Source: Sphingomonas aliaeris
Lineage (GTDB): Bacteria; Pseudomonadota; Alphaproteobacteria; Sphingomonadales; Sphingomonadaceae
Direction of reading: 5' to 3'
DNA: 64,000 bases
Assembly (NCBI RefSeq): GCF_016743815.1
Contig: NZ_CP061035.1
Coordinates: 932,501-996,500, forward strand
The position numbers and the translations under genes were made by a program. How positions within the stretch are numbered: position 1 is the first letter of the stretch; each line of letters begins with the position of its first letter. Under the pieces are notes generated by a model. The model worked only from the letters and a program-made list of their open reading frames with translations, did not search any database and had not been told where the DNA came from. Positions 19,281-27,397 of this stretch are shown one piece after another.

Positions 19281-20192
19281 TTATCCGGTTTGAGGCACGA
19301 AACTCACTTGCGCCAGCCTCCAGGCACGGTCGGGATCCCCGCGCCACACCTCATCGCGAGACGGGATCCGGTCCGGTATAGGACCACAGACTTCCGCGTG
19401 AATGTAGCGGCCGGTAGCTCGCAGGCGGACCGTGGAGCTCGGGTACAGCTCCACGAGTGCTTCCCGCAGCTTTCGAGCATCCTCGGCAAGTTCGATTTGT
19501 CCCAGGCGCCGTGGAGTACCATCCACGAGTTCGGCGGTTGCGACACGCAGCGAAGTGATGCCATCCTTGAGGATGCTTATGGAGATCAACGCTCCTGCAG
19601 CAGCGTCTGTCCACCAGTACCCGAAGCCGACGCCCAGCACACCGATGATGCCGGTGAGCCCCGTCATCCAATCGGCCTTTTGCATCATCGCGTCGGTGTC
19701 GAGCACCTCATCTTGAAGCCGGCGAGCGATCGGCTGCTTGAGCCTGCCGAGAATCACGGGAGGCACGATCGAATAAAGCAGGCCGCCGATCATCACCCAG
19801 CCTTGCCAGATCTCCTGACCCAGGAGGCGGACCGGCGGCATCGTGGGATGCTCCTGGGATAGGAGTGATGCCACGGAGTCGAAGATAAGGATTCCGCCCA
19901 CACCGCAGAGTGCAACCGCCGCAATGAGCGAGGAGAGGCTTTGCACGCGATCGAAGCCAAACGGAAATGCGCCGGTCGGCTTGCGCCCTTCAAAGTGGAG
20001 GGCAACGAGAAAGACGACCGCTGGGATCAGGCTCAAAACGTCCTCGACCAGCGCCGTCTTCATCGCTTGGCTGGAACCCATCGCCAGCCACATGACGGCG
20101 ATGATGGACGACATCCATCCGATGGTCCACCACTCCAGGCGACGCGCCTTGGCGAGGTCCTGCCGGACATGCCCGGGGAGGTTGCGGTTCAC
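19281..20192 (-). CDS. Cation diffusion facilitator transporter
   Basis: 303 residues from a GTG start (20192) with GGGAG upstream; an ATG at 20243 lies inside the upstream gene. About five to six membrane segments (WWTIGWMSSIIAVMWLAMG, VLSLIPAVVFLVALHF, LSSLIAAVALCGVGGIL, GWVMIGGLLYSIVPPVIL, WMTGLTGIIGVLGVGFGYW) with CDF metal-site residues around LVEDVLSLIPAVV and DTDAMMQKADWMTG, then a C-terminal cytoplasmic region (LREALVELYPSSTVRLRATGRYIHAEVCG). It should export divalent metal in exchange for protons. Last in a three-gene operon; its start overlaps the preceding stop by 4 nt. Confidence 0.8.
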   Translation of the reverse strand: MNRNLPGHVRQDLAKARRLEWWTIGWMSSIIAVMWLAMGSSQAMKTALVEDVLSLIPAVVFLVALHFEGRKPTGAFPFGFDRVQSLSSLIAAVALCGVGGILIFDSVASLLSQEHPTMPPVRLLGQEIWQGWVMIGGLLYSIVPPVILGRLKQPIARRLQDEVLDTDAMMQKADWMTGLTGIIGVLGVGFGYWWTDAAAGALISISILKDGITSLRVATAELVDGTPRRLGQIELAEDARKLREALVELYPSSTVRLRATGRYIHAEVCGPIPDRIPSRDEVWRGDPDRAWRLAQVSFVPQTG

Positions 20193-20632
20193 CGGCTCGC
20201 TCCCTTCAGAATGGGTGCATGCTTGTGGACGAGCGTGATCCAACCATTCTCGCCGTTTCGGATTATCGCGGCTGATGTGGGCTCGCCGTCGTTGTCGCCC
20301 CTCTGTCCCGGGGTCGGCATAAACGTCACTCGCTTGCTCCAGGGGGTGTCGGCCGCGAAGTGGCCAACGACGATGTCGAGTTCGCCCTCCTCGAGCTTCG
20401 GAAGAAGCAGCTCGGCCGGTCCCGTCACGAGCTGGGGCCTGCTGCCTGTTTCGCTGGCGACCGAGCTGAGAAAGCGACGTTGCGGCACGTCCGGTGCCCC
20501 GTTGCCGGACGAGATGATGCCCACTCGCAGCACCTTCGATTCCTGGATGCGCTCCATCGTACCCTCAGGATCCCAAGGGAGGTCCGCGCAACCAGAAAGC
20601 ATCAACAACGCCGCTACAAAGTTCGCCTTCAT
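20189..20632 (-). CDS. Lipoprotein resembling a truncated solute-binding protein
   Basis: 147 residues with a lipoprotein signal peptide (MKANFVAALLMLSGC; lipobox LSGC). The mature part begins like a family-3 solute-binding protein (MERIQESKVLRVGIISSG) and continues LVTGPAELLLPKLEEGELDIVVGHFAADTPWSKRVTFMPTP, the ligand-site region of that fold, but is about half the usual length. It may be a short periplasmic accessory protein for the CDF transporter; this is inferred from operon context. It overlaps the CDF start by 4 nt and directly follows the small upstream gene. Confidence 0.7.
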   Translation of the reverse strand: MKANFVAALLMLSGCADLPWDPEGTMERIQESKVLRVGIISSGNGAPDVPQRRFLSSVASETGSRPQLVTGPAELLLPKLEEGELDIVVGHFAADTPWSKRVTFMPTPGQRGDNDGEPTSAAIIRNGENGWITLVHKHAPILKGASR

Positions 20633-20815
20633 CTACACTCCAGTCATGGGATTGCTGCCGGTAGTCCGCTTCGCAGATTCCGCCTCGTTTTTGGCTCTCT
20701 GAAGATAAAGCTCGACAAAGCGTCTGTGGATGCAGGCAACGCCCGGTTGAGCCTGTGCGGCCAATTCCACGTGGGCCTGAGCCCGCGTCCTGAAATAGCC
20801 GATGTTCCTTTCCAT
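20633..20815 (-). CDS. Small hypothetical protein (60 aa) heading the CDF operon
   Basis: MERNIGYFRTRAQAHVELAAQAQPGVACIHRRFVELYLQRAKNE resembles short sphingomonad proteins of the pattern 'YFsrRA.eE..aA..A....aR..H..LA..Y'. Predicted all-helical and soluble. Its stop codon abuts the ATG of the lipoprotein gene, so it is translated with it. Function unknown. Confidence 0.55.
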   Translation of the reverse strand: MERNIGYFRTRAQAHVELAAQAQPGVACIHRRFVELYLQRAKNEAESAKRTTGSNPMTGV

Positions 20816-20937
20816 AACGGAAGTTCCCTCGTCGGGAAGGCATCGCGCCCTCCGAAAAAGGCGCCGCTCGACATAGTAAGGGAGTGTACAATGCCGAAGC
20901 GGCGCCCGAGTATGGTCGCCCTGCGACCGGCGGGGAT

Positions 20938-20998
20938 CCTAGGCGCGGGTAAGCACGCCTAGGGGTGCAGGCGCGGAGTGCTACTGCCCCCGTGCACC
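20938..20998. repeat. Tandem hairpin element, copy b
   Basis: Hairpin 1: CCTAGGCG (20938-20945) with CGCCTAGG (20956-20963), 10-nt loop. Hairpin 2: GGTGCA (20964-20969) with TGCACC (20993-20998), internal GGCGCGGAGTGCTACTGCC. It lies ~120 nt upstream of the CDF operon start. It shares GGGTGCAGGCGCG with copy c (30490-30544) and the CCTAGGCG stem with copy a. Confidence 0.55.
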
Positions 20999-21059
20999 AT
21001 TTCCATCAAAGAGCAGCCAATCAACATCGATGACCAGCATGAGCCAAGTCTCTGGGAAG

Positions 21060-22016
21060 TCAAGTTTTGGGCAAGTTGGCCTTCCTAGGCCCCCACCCGG
21101 TGGCACAGATGATCCCTAGGGCGATCAGCGCCACTCCTGCGAAATGAAACCCCCGGATCGCCTCGTCAAGGAAGACGGCCGCGAGAAGAGCACCCATGAT
21201 CGGCATGATGTTGAGGTAGAGGCCTGCGGCCGCTGAGCCAAGAAGTTCGACGCCTCGATTGTAACAGAGGTATGCTATCAGCGAAGGGAAGATGCAGACA
21301 TAGCCGATCGCCAGCCAGCTTTCGTTTGCCCTTTCGATCAGCCGGCCACTGGCCATCTCCGCCACGTAAAATGGAAGCACGCCGGCAATACCAATGGCCA
21401 GGGTAGCGGCCAGGAAACTCAGCGGATGCACTTGAGGACGCTTTCGCAGAAGGACGGAGTAGAGCGACCAGATAATCACGGCACATCCGATCACGAGGTC
21501 TCCGATGTTGAGCCGTAGCGTCATAACCGATGCGGGATCTCCCTTGGAAATGATCACCAGCGCGCCAGCCACGGACAGGATGATCCCCAGCACCTGCAGC
21601 AGTCGAGTGGATTCGGCGAAGAGGAGTGCGCCAAACAGGAGAATCAGGCCGGGCTGAAGCGACTGGAGGAGCAGTCCGTTAACCGCGCTCGTCGTCTGAA
21701 GTCCCGTATAGAGCAGCGTGTTGAAGGCGCCGATCCCGAGAGCGCCAAGAACGATCAGCGTCCGCCAGGATCGACGGAGTTCGGCAGCGTCGCGCCGCAG
21801 GTGCGGCCAGGCGAGCGGCAACAGCAAAAGCAGGGCGAGGCTCCAGCGCCAGAACGACAGCGCGAGTGGGGGCACGAGGTCACGGGCTGCCCGCGCCACG
21901 ATTGAGTTGCCTGCCCAAAACAACGCCGTGAAGGTGAGCAGGAGGTATGGCGCGGTCCAAATACGGTTGGCCATTCCCAAGGGTCCCGGCGATTGGACGT
22001 TCGATGTCGGCTTCAT
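21060..22016 (-). CDS. EamA-family (DMT) drug/metabolite permease
   Basis: 318 residues with about ten membrane segments and the two EamA repeats (first: LLLTFTALFWAGNSIVARAA ... LGALGIGAFNTLLYTGLQ; second: GDLVIGCAVIIWSLYSVLLRK ... LNIMPIMGALLAAVFLDEAI). Such proteins export amino acids or other small metabolites; the substrate is not evident. The start could also be Met15, nearer the first TM. Monocistronic. Confidence 0.85.
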   Translation of the reverse strand: MKPTSNVQSPGPLGMANRIWTAPYLLLTFTALFWAGNSIVARAARDLVPPLALSFWRWSLALLLLLPLAWPHLRRDAAELRRSWRTLIVLGALGIGAFNTLLYTGLQTTSAVNGLLLQSLQPGLILLFGALLFAESTRLLQVLGIILSVAGALVIISKGDPASVMTLRLNIGDLVIGCAVIIWSLYSVLLRKRPQVHPLSFLAATLAIGIAGVLPFYVAEMASGRLIERANESWLAIGYVCIFPSLIAYLCYNRGVELLGSAAAGLYLNIMPIMGALLAAVFLDEAIRGFHFAGVALIALGIICATGWGPRKANLPKT

Positions 22017-22410
22017 TGCTGCTCCAACCGCGGGGGACGACGGCTTGTTGTGTGAAATGGCCTGTGACGCCCGTTTACCTCACCGCGCCTCAGCGCATCC
22101 GGTCGCGCTTAGAGGTGAGCAGCGTCGCGGTCTATTCGAACAGGGGAGGGTGCGCGTTGCGTACGGCCGCCAGTTTGACTTTTCACGGCAAAGGGCCATG
22201 TTTCATGGCATGTGCGTCACGATCTCCGTTCGACACGCCGAAGTGCACCCAGGCAGCAGCACCGAGCGCCTGCATGCCCTGGGCGGTACTCCTGAATAGG
22301 CGTCCGACCTAGGGCTTCCTCCACCCGGCTAACGCGCCGGGTTCCCACATTCGCGAGAGCACAGCGGAGCTTGATTCCGCCGGGCATTTCGCACGTCGAG
22401 GAGGTGCGTG
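22017..22410. other. Intergenic region with hairpin
   Basis: About 390 bp between divergent genes. ACCCGGC (22323-22329) pairs with GCCGGGT (22336-22342). GGAGG at 22399-22403 is the ribosome-binding site of the next gene. Open frames here are antisense shadows without motifs. Confidence 0.45.
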
Positions 22411-22614
22411 ATGGACAGGTTCGTAGTCGAGGCGGACAGGAGAACGGTGGGAATCGCCGTGCGCGTCCCGGGTGGGTTCCAGTTCGTATGTTCTGATCCA
22501 GACTTTCGCTCGCTAGACAGCAAGGTGTTCCGGCGCGCCAGAGGATTGGCGAGCAGCGTCGCGGAGCTGGCGCGTGCACGACGCAGGGCGTCCCATGCCA
22601 AGACTTTGCATTAG
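22411..22614 (+). CDS. Small basic hypothetical protein (67 aa)
   Basis: MDRFVVEADRRTVGIAVRVPGGFQFVCSDPDFRSLDSKVFRRARGLASSVAELARARRRAS: a compact beta-rich N-terminal half followed by a basic helix. A strong GGAGG lies 7 nt before the ATG. It leads the cluster with the Rnk-like and HemD-fold genes (10-nt gap to the next start), so it is probably co-expressed with them. No homology recognised. Confidence 0.6.
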   Translation: MDRFVVEADRRTVGIAVRVPGGFQFVCSDPDFRSLDSKVFRRARGLASSVAELARARRRASHAKTLH

Positions 22615-22624
22615 GAGCGCCGGC

Positions 22625-23113
22625 ATGGACACGGTTTGTCCCTCCTCGATCGGCGCGCTTGTCGGGATCTGGAGGGCTCTGCACAAGGACCTGTCGGTCG
22701 AGATGGACCCGACAGAGGGGCGTTATCTCCAGCACGTGGTCTACGCGATGGATGATGAGCTGGTGGCGGCGCTTCTTGCCGCCAAGCTGGCGATGTCCAA
22801 GCCCCCAAGCAACACACACTCGATGGGCGATCTGGTGAGACGGGGCAGCGAAGTGCTCTACTCCGTACAAGGGCGTCGACATCGTGCACGGCTCGTGCAC
22901 GGCTCCGCTCGGGAAGATGGGCTTCTCGGCGTCGATACAAGGTTCGGCGCGGCCCTGCTGGGCCTGCGTTCGGGCCAGTCGCTTCTTTGGCCACATGAGC
23001 ATGGAAGGCTCGTCGAAGTGCATGCACTTGAGGTCGCAGACGGCCGGGCGCGCGTAGACGGGGCCTTCGAGAAGATCCCGCAACACGGGAGCGTTCCATG
23101 CGCATCTGGGTGA
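22625..23113 (+). CDS. Divergent Rnk/GreA-C-like protein
   Basis: 162 residues from ATG 22625 (GGAG 8 nt upstream). The N-terminal ~90 residues are helical and unlike the other two Rnk-like proteins (IWRALHKDLSVEMDPTEGRYLQHVVYAMDDELVAALL). The C-terminal half keeps the GreA-C/Rnk pattern: DLVRRGSEVLYSVQGRRHRARLV...LLGVDTRFGAALLGLRSGQSLLWPHEHG. Role inferred as RNA-polymerase binding; not proven. Its end overlaps the HemD-fold gene by 16 nt, giving tight coupling. The same order (Rnk-like, then HemD-fold) recurs at 37252-38814. Confidence 0.65.
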   Translation: MDTVCPSSIGALVGIWRALHKDLSVEMDPTEGRYLQHVVYAMDDELVAALLAAKLAMSKPPSNTHSMGDLVRRGSEVLYSVQGRRHRARLVHGSAREDGLLGVDTRFGAALLGLRSGQSLLWPHEHGRLVEVHALEVADGRARVDGAFEKIPQHGSVPCASG

Positions 23114-23918
23114 CCAGGACGACACCGGGAAACCAATCGACAGTTGAGAGCTTACAGGCGCTTGGCCATGAGGTGGTGTGCGTGCCGGTACTGAACGTGC
23201 GTCGCATCGATGCCGATCCGCTCCGCTCGCTGCCTGACGCGATCGTCTTCACCAGCGGCAATGGCGTGCGACACCACCCGATGTGGCCCGAGGCGCTCGA
23301 CCTTCCCGTATTTACAGTAGGCAATCGCACTGCCGATGCGGTCATCCGTGCCGGTTATCGGAACGTCCGATCTGCCAACGGCGATCTCAGGGATCTACAG
23401 ACGCTGATCCTCAACGAGCTACCACCACCTGGTCGGATCGTGCATTTTGGTGCTCGGGAGCCTGCTGGCGACCTGAAGGGCCACCTTCGGAGGTTCGGTT
23501 ATCTGGTGGATAGGAAGATCGTGTATATCGCGGACGCCGTGGCTCTGCGTTGGCTCCTGCAGGTCAGGACCGATCTTCCGAACATCGATGGGATCATGGT
23601 GCACTGGCCCGCGCAGGTGAAAGGGTCGCGAAGGTGCTCTCTAAGACCGACTGGTCGGGGAAGATCTGGTGCATATCGAACGCATGTGCGCAGAAGCTGG
23701 CCAGAGTGCGTAACGTTACGATCGACGTCGCATCGAGGCCGACAGAGCTAGCGCTGGTGGACTTAGTCCGTCAGGGTGGAAGCGCGCGCATGCAGGCAGT
23801 GCCTCCTTGCGCCGTACGTTCCATCCGACTGGGCTCTGGGCTTCCCGCCAATGACAACGACGCTCCTTCGCATGAAGATGATGGCGAGCCCGAGGGTGAA
23901 CCGCCGTCCGCAGCGTAA
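23098..23918 (+). pseudogene. HemD-fold (uroporphyrinogen-III synthase-like) protein, frameshifted
   Basis: Begins MRIWVTRTTPGNQSTVESLQALGHEVVCVPVL and contains SLPDAIVFTSGNGVRHH and PPPGRIVHFGAREPAGDLKGHLRRFGYLVDRKIVY, matching the two-lobed HEM4 fold. The frame breaks near 23605: as sequenced it ends at 23751, but the other frame continues AGERVAKVLSKTDWSGKIWCISNACAQKLARVRNVTID...RPTELALVDLV and an acidic tail LPANDNDAPSHEDD, ending at 23918. Adding one base in CACTGG restores VHSARAGERV, aligning with the intact paralog at 37972. Not near hemC, so a role in haem synthesis is doubtful. Confidence 0.7.
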
Positions 23919-23988
23919 GTGCGTTTGATCGCTCGACTTGGGGGGCGTGCCGGCCGTATCAGGCGGCATTCTCAAGCCAAAGGCATTG

Positions 23989-24993
23989 ATGTTCGACAAC
24001 GCACCTATGTGGGCAGGGAAAAGAGCGGATCTCGCTATCGACCTCGGCACTGCCAACACTCTGGTGGTCGAACGGGCGGCAGGCATTGTGTTCGAGCAGC
24101 CGTCCATCTGCTGCTTCGACGATGACCTGGGAGCGGCAGCCGAGCTTTTCGCCGCAGGGATAGCGGCCAAGCAGATGGCAGGTCGAGAGGTGAAGCGGCT
24201 CCGGATGGTCCGACCGTTGCGCCAAGGCGTTTTAGTGGACGTCTCTGCCGCTGCGGAGCTCCTGAAGTTCGCGATCAGACCTGTGACCGCCCGCCGGCGT
24301 CTCCGACGGGCGCGTGCGATCATCGGCGTACCGAGCGATGCAACGCAGGCGGAGCGCAGGGCACTCACCAAGGCTGCATATGAAGCGGGATTGGCCGAGC
24401 CGCTGCTTCTCCCCGAGCCACTGCTTTCAGCCCTCGGGTCCGGCCTGGACATTGGCGCAGCTCGCGGCCGCATGATCGTGGATTGCGGCGCGGGGGTCAC
24501 TGATGTCGTCGTACTGTCGCTTGGTGGTGTATGCGTGGCCCAGTCGGTCCGTGGAGGCGGCGACGCCGTCGAGATCGCCTTGATGCACCATTTGCACCTG
24601 CAGCGGCAGTTCCGGGTTGGTCCTTCAGCCGCTGAAACCTTGAAGATCGCGCTGTCGGCAGCGCTGGCTTCTCGAACGGCAACACACGTCGAGGTAAAGG
24701 GCCTAGACACACGATCCGGCCTTCCTCGGACGCTCTCCGTGGCGGTCGAGGAGTTGCGGCCCGTCATCCAGAAATACGCGGCGGAAGTGACTACAACGGT
24801 GCGTGCTGCACTCTCACGGTTAGACCCTGATCTCGCAATGGATATTCTGGAAGACGGGATCACCTTGGCTGGTGGAGCGGCTTTGACCGCATTGGTCGCC
24901 CAGCAGATCGAAGAGTCCACGGGAGTCGAGACACATTGCCAAAGCGAACCTCAGAAGGCAGTCGCTAAAGGCTTGGAGATGATGCTCAACTGA
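23989..24993 (+). CDS. Divergent MreB-like actin homolog
   Basis: 334 residues from MFDNAPMW; longer starts to 23938 exist. MreB/actin motifs: phosphate-1 ADLAIDLGTANTLVVER, RPLRQGVLVDVSAAAELLKFAI, RARAIIGVPSDATQAERRAL, LLPEPLLSALGSG (MreB: IEEPMAAAIGAG), phosphate-2 MIVDCGAGVTDVVVLSLGG (MreB: VVDIGGGTTEVAVISLGG), adenosine site ITLAGGAALTALVA. The phosphate-2 loop and catalytic-Glu segment are changed, so ATP turnover or polymerisation may differ. It follows the HemD-fold gene by 70 nt. No mreC, mreD, pbp2 or rodA is adjacent, so this is an accessory paralog. Function unknown. Confidence 0.78.
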   Translation: MFDNAPMWAGKRADLAIDLGTANTLVVERAAGIVFEQPSICCFDDDLGAAAELFAAGIAAKQMAGREVKRLRMVRPLRQGVLVDVSAAAELLKFAIRPVTARRRLRRARAIIGVPSDATQAERRALTKAAYEAGLAEPLLLPEPLLSALGSGLDIGAARGRMIVDCGAGVTDVVVLSLGGVCVAQSVRGGGDAVEIALMHHLHLQRQFRVGPSAAETLKIALSAALASRTATHVEVKGLDTRSGLPRTLSVAVEELRPVIQKYAAEVTTTVRAALSRLDPDLAMDILEDGITLAGGAALTALVAQQIEESTGVETHCQSEPQKAVAKGLEMMLN

Positions 24994-25177
24994 GATGCAC
25001 CGACCTCCATCTCGGCCCATCTTCCGGCCGCAGAACCGCTGACGCCCTCGCCGGCTCAGCACCGGGATCGGTTGAGGCGGTCCGGGTAAGTTAGGCTATA
25101 GCGGCGCGGGCTGATCTCAGCGACGCTGGGGCCACTTTTCCCCTGATGATCTGTTAGGTGGCGCCAAGGAGGTTTGC

Positions 25178-26407
25178 ATGGCTGAGACTCTAAAACCGGA
25201 AACTGTGGCTGCGGCTCATGGAGTCGCCAGCGACAGCGCCTTCGGCGCGGTGAGTCCGCCGCTCCACCTGTCCACTACCTTCGCGTTCGAGGGCTACGAG
25301 CAAGCTCGGGCATACGATTATGGGCGCGCTGGCAACCCAAACAGGACCATGCTTGCCGAAGCATTGGCTCGGCTCGAGGGCGGTGCGGGCGCGGTGATTA
25401 CCTGCTCGGGCATGGCAGCGATCGACCTTCTGGTTTCAACCGTGAGCCCGAGCGGCCGCATCGTTGCCCCGCATGATTGTTACGGCGGCACGCTTCGGCT
25501 GTTGAAGGCCCGCGCGGCAAAGGCGCAGATCGAGCTTGCGATCGTGGACCTGAACAACAGCGACAACCTCGATGTCGAGCTGCAGGCCGGGACCGAGCTC
25601 TTGCTGATCGAGACGCCCAGCAACCCTCTGATGCGGATCGTGGACGTTGCGGCTGTCGCACAGCGCGCCAAGGCAGCAGGAGCGAAGGTCGCGGTCGACA
25701 ATACCTTCCTCTCCCCCGCGCTGCAGCGCCCAATCGCGCTCGGGGCCGACTACGTCATCCACTCCACAACCAAGTATCTGAATGGCCACTCCGACGTGAT
25801 CGGAGGTGCACTGGTGACAGCAGATGCGGAGGACGCAGCGTCTCTAGGGGCTTGGGCGAATGTGGTCGGCACGACCGGTTCCCCGTTCGACGCCTGGCTC
25901 ACCTTGCGGGGTATGCGGACCCTGTTTGCCCGTATGGAACGACAGCAGGCAACTGCGGCGCGAGTGGCTCAGTTCCTGGCCGAGCACGATGCCGTTCAGC
26001 GGGTCCACTACCCGGGTTTGGCAACGCATCCCGGGCATGCGGTCGCCGCGCGACAGCAGAGCGGTTTTGGAGCGATGCTCAGCTTCGAATTCGATGGGGG
26101 GACCCCGATCGTCAAGTCCTTCCTGGAGGCGCTGCAGGTCTTCACGCTGGCGGAGTCGCTGGGAGGCGTGGAGAGTCTGGCCGCTCACCCGGCAACCATG
26201 ACCCACGCCGACATGGGTGCGGACGCGCGACGCGTGGCCGGGATCGGCGACAATTTGATCCGGCTGTCGATCGGCCTTGAGCATGCCGACGATCTCATCG
26301 ACGACCTGTCGCGCGCGCTCGGGCCGGTTAGCGAGGCGGCTCCGCTCTGCCGATACGAGGAGCTCGCGCGCCGCGAAAACGAAAGGCGCCAAGACTCCCG
26401 CACCTGA
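25178..26407 (+). CDS. metB: Cystathionine gamma-synthase (Cys/Met metabolism PLP enzyme)
   Basis: 409 residues. Family segments: ARAYDYGRAGNPNRTMLAEALARLEGG, GRIVAPHDCYGGTLRLL, TELLLIETPSNPLMRIVDV, VAVDNTFLSPALQRPIALGADYVIHSTTKYLNGHSDVIGG with the PLP-binding Lys in STTKY, and AESLGGVESLAAHPATMTHADM. It condenses an activated homoserine ester with cysteine to give cystathionine; a gamma-lyase cannot be excluded from sequence alone. Ribosome-binding AAGGAGG precedes the ATG. The C-terminal ~25 residues are an unusual charged tail. Confidence 0.85.
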   Translation: MAETLKPETVAAAHGVASDSAFGAVSPPLHLSTTFAFEGYEQARAYDYGRAGNPNRTMLAEALARLEGGAGAVITCSGMAAIDLLVSTVSPSGRIVAPHDCYGGTLRLLKARAAKAQIELAIVDLNNSDNLDVELQAGTELLLIETPSNPLMRIVDVAAVAQRAKAAGAKVAVDNTFLSPALQRPIALGADYVIHSTTKYLNGHSDVIGGALVTADAEDAASLGAWANVVGTTGSPFDAWLTLRGMRTLFARMERQQATAARVAQFLAEHDAVQRVHYPGLATHPGHAVAARQQSGFGAMLSFEFDGGTPIVKSFLEALQVFTLAESLGGVESLAAHPATMTHADMGADARRVAGIGDNLIRLSIGLEHADDLIDDLSRALGPVSEAAPLCRYEELARRENERRQDSRT

Positions 26408-26410
26408 GGC

Positions 26411-26629
26411 TCATCGCCTCCGCAAGAGCTCGCCTGATTTCACCACCTCAAACGTATTGTCGTCGATGTACCGAACCGCCTCGCCAGAAGTGAGCGCGAG
26501 GCGGCGGGAGCCGCGCAGGAAGCGAGCGCCGGTCTTGCCTCGGACAACTGCGGAGTGATGATACTCGAGAACGGTGAGCGGGGTCTCGTCATCGCCAATG
26601 CACCTGAACCGAGCGATTTCATGCTCCAT
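26411..26629 (-). CDS. Small 'RCxGDD' hypothetical protein, copy 1
   Basis: 72 residues: MEHEIARFRCIGDDETPLTVLEYHH...GSRRLALTSGEAVRYIDDNTFEVVKSGELLRRR. It aligns end to end with the protein at 37673-37969 (ELARHRCTGDDGTALFVIEHRH ... NGEPVRYIHARALEVIATGELL), so this is a small conserved beta-rich family. Its start overlaps the end of the uracil-DNA glycosylase gene by 11 nt, so they are coupled. Function unknown. Convergent with metB. Confidence 0.65.
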   Translation of the reverse strand: MEHEIARFRCIGDDETPLTVLEYHHSAVVRGKTGARFLRGSRRLALTSGEAVRYIDDNTFEVVKSGELLRRR

Positions 26630-27242
26630 CTGGGCTAAGCCCCGCGTGGCCTTGTTCCAGCGCCTGAGACACCTGCCGGCGCAGTTCCGGAAGCACGTTT
26701 GCCTCGAACCAAGGGTTCTTCGTCATCCATGCTCTCGACCTCCACGACGGGTGCGGCAAGGGAAAGTGGCGGGGAAGATATCGATCGAAGTGACGCACGC
26801 GATCGGTCATCCTTCCCGTACCGAGCACATGTTCCTGTGCGTAGGTCCCGACGAGTAGGGTGAGCTTCACGCGCGGAAGCTGTGCGAGCAGCGGCCCCCG
26901 CCAAAGTGTCGAGCATTCAGGACGTGGTGGCGCATCACCGCCGGCGTTGGCCCGCCCAGGGTAGCATAGGGCCATCGGAACGATCGCGACCCGTGCCGCG
27001 TCGTAGAACTGCTCGTCAGAGATGCCCATCCAGCGCCTCAGCTGGTCGCCGGACGCATCAGAGAAGGGGATGCCACTCGCGTGTGCCTTGGTTCCCGGCG
27101 CCTGACTCGCGATCAGAAGGGTGGCACCTCTGGACAGCTGCAGGACAGGTCGTGGGCCAAGAGGGAGATAACTCGCGCATGCGCTGCATGATCGCACCCT
27201 CTCAATCAAAGGCTCTAGTTCGTCCGCAGTTCCGCCGTCCAT
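26619..27242 (-). CDS. Uracil-DNA glycosylase family protein
   Basis: 207 residues from ATG 27242; the much longer open frame upstream is antisense to the MarR gene and lacks coding character. Motifs: CSACASYL near residue 15, TLLIASQAPGTKAHASGIPFSDASGDQLRRWMG (motif-1 region, GxxPG), and PLPHPSWRSRAW near the C-terminus (HPS.R, motif-2 region). Only one CxxC is present, so it lacks the full four-Cys iron-sulfur site of family-4 enzymes. Expected role: base-excision repair of uracil. In operon with the small RCxGDD gene. Confidence 0.78.
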   Translation of the reverse strand: MDGGTADELEPLIERVRSCSACASYLPLGPRPVLQLSRGATLLIASQAPGTKAHASGIPFSDASGDQLRRWMGISDEQFYDAARVAIVPMALCYPGRANAGGDAPPRPECSTLWRGPLLAQLPRVKLTLLVGTYAQEHVLGTGRMTDRVRHFDRYLPRHFPLPHPSWRSRAWMTKNPWFEANVLPELRRQVSQALEQGHAGLSPDGA

Positions 27243-27397
27243 AAGTTGTGAATGTCTCCCCGCTTGAGGTGTTCCTTCGCGAAAGGCAAATGTGTCGTGT
27301 TGCGATATATCGCCGACATGGCTATAGGTTTTTGCACGCCCGTGGGGTGATACGGCTTGTGTCTGCCCGGCTCGGACCGAATTGGTGGAGAAGTGGC

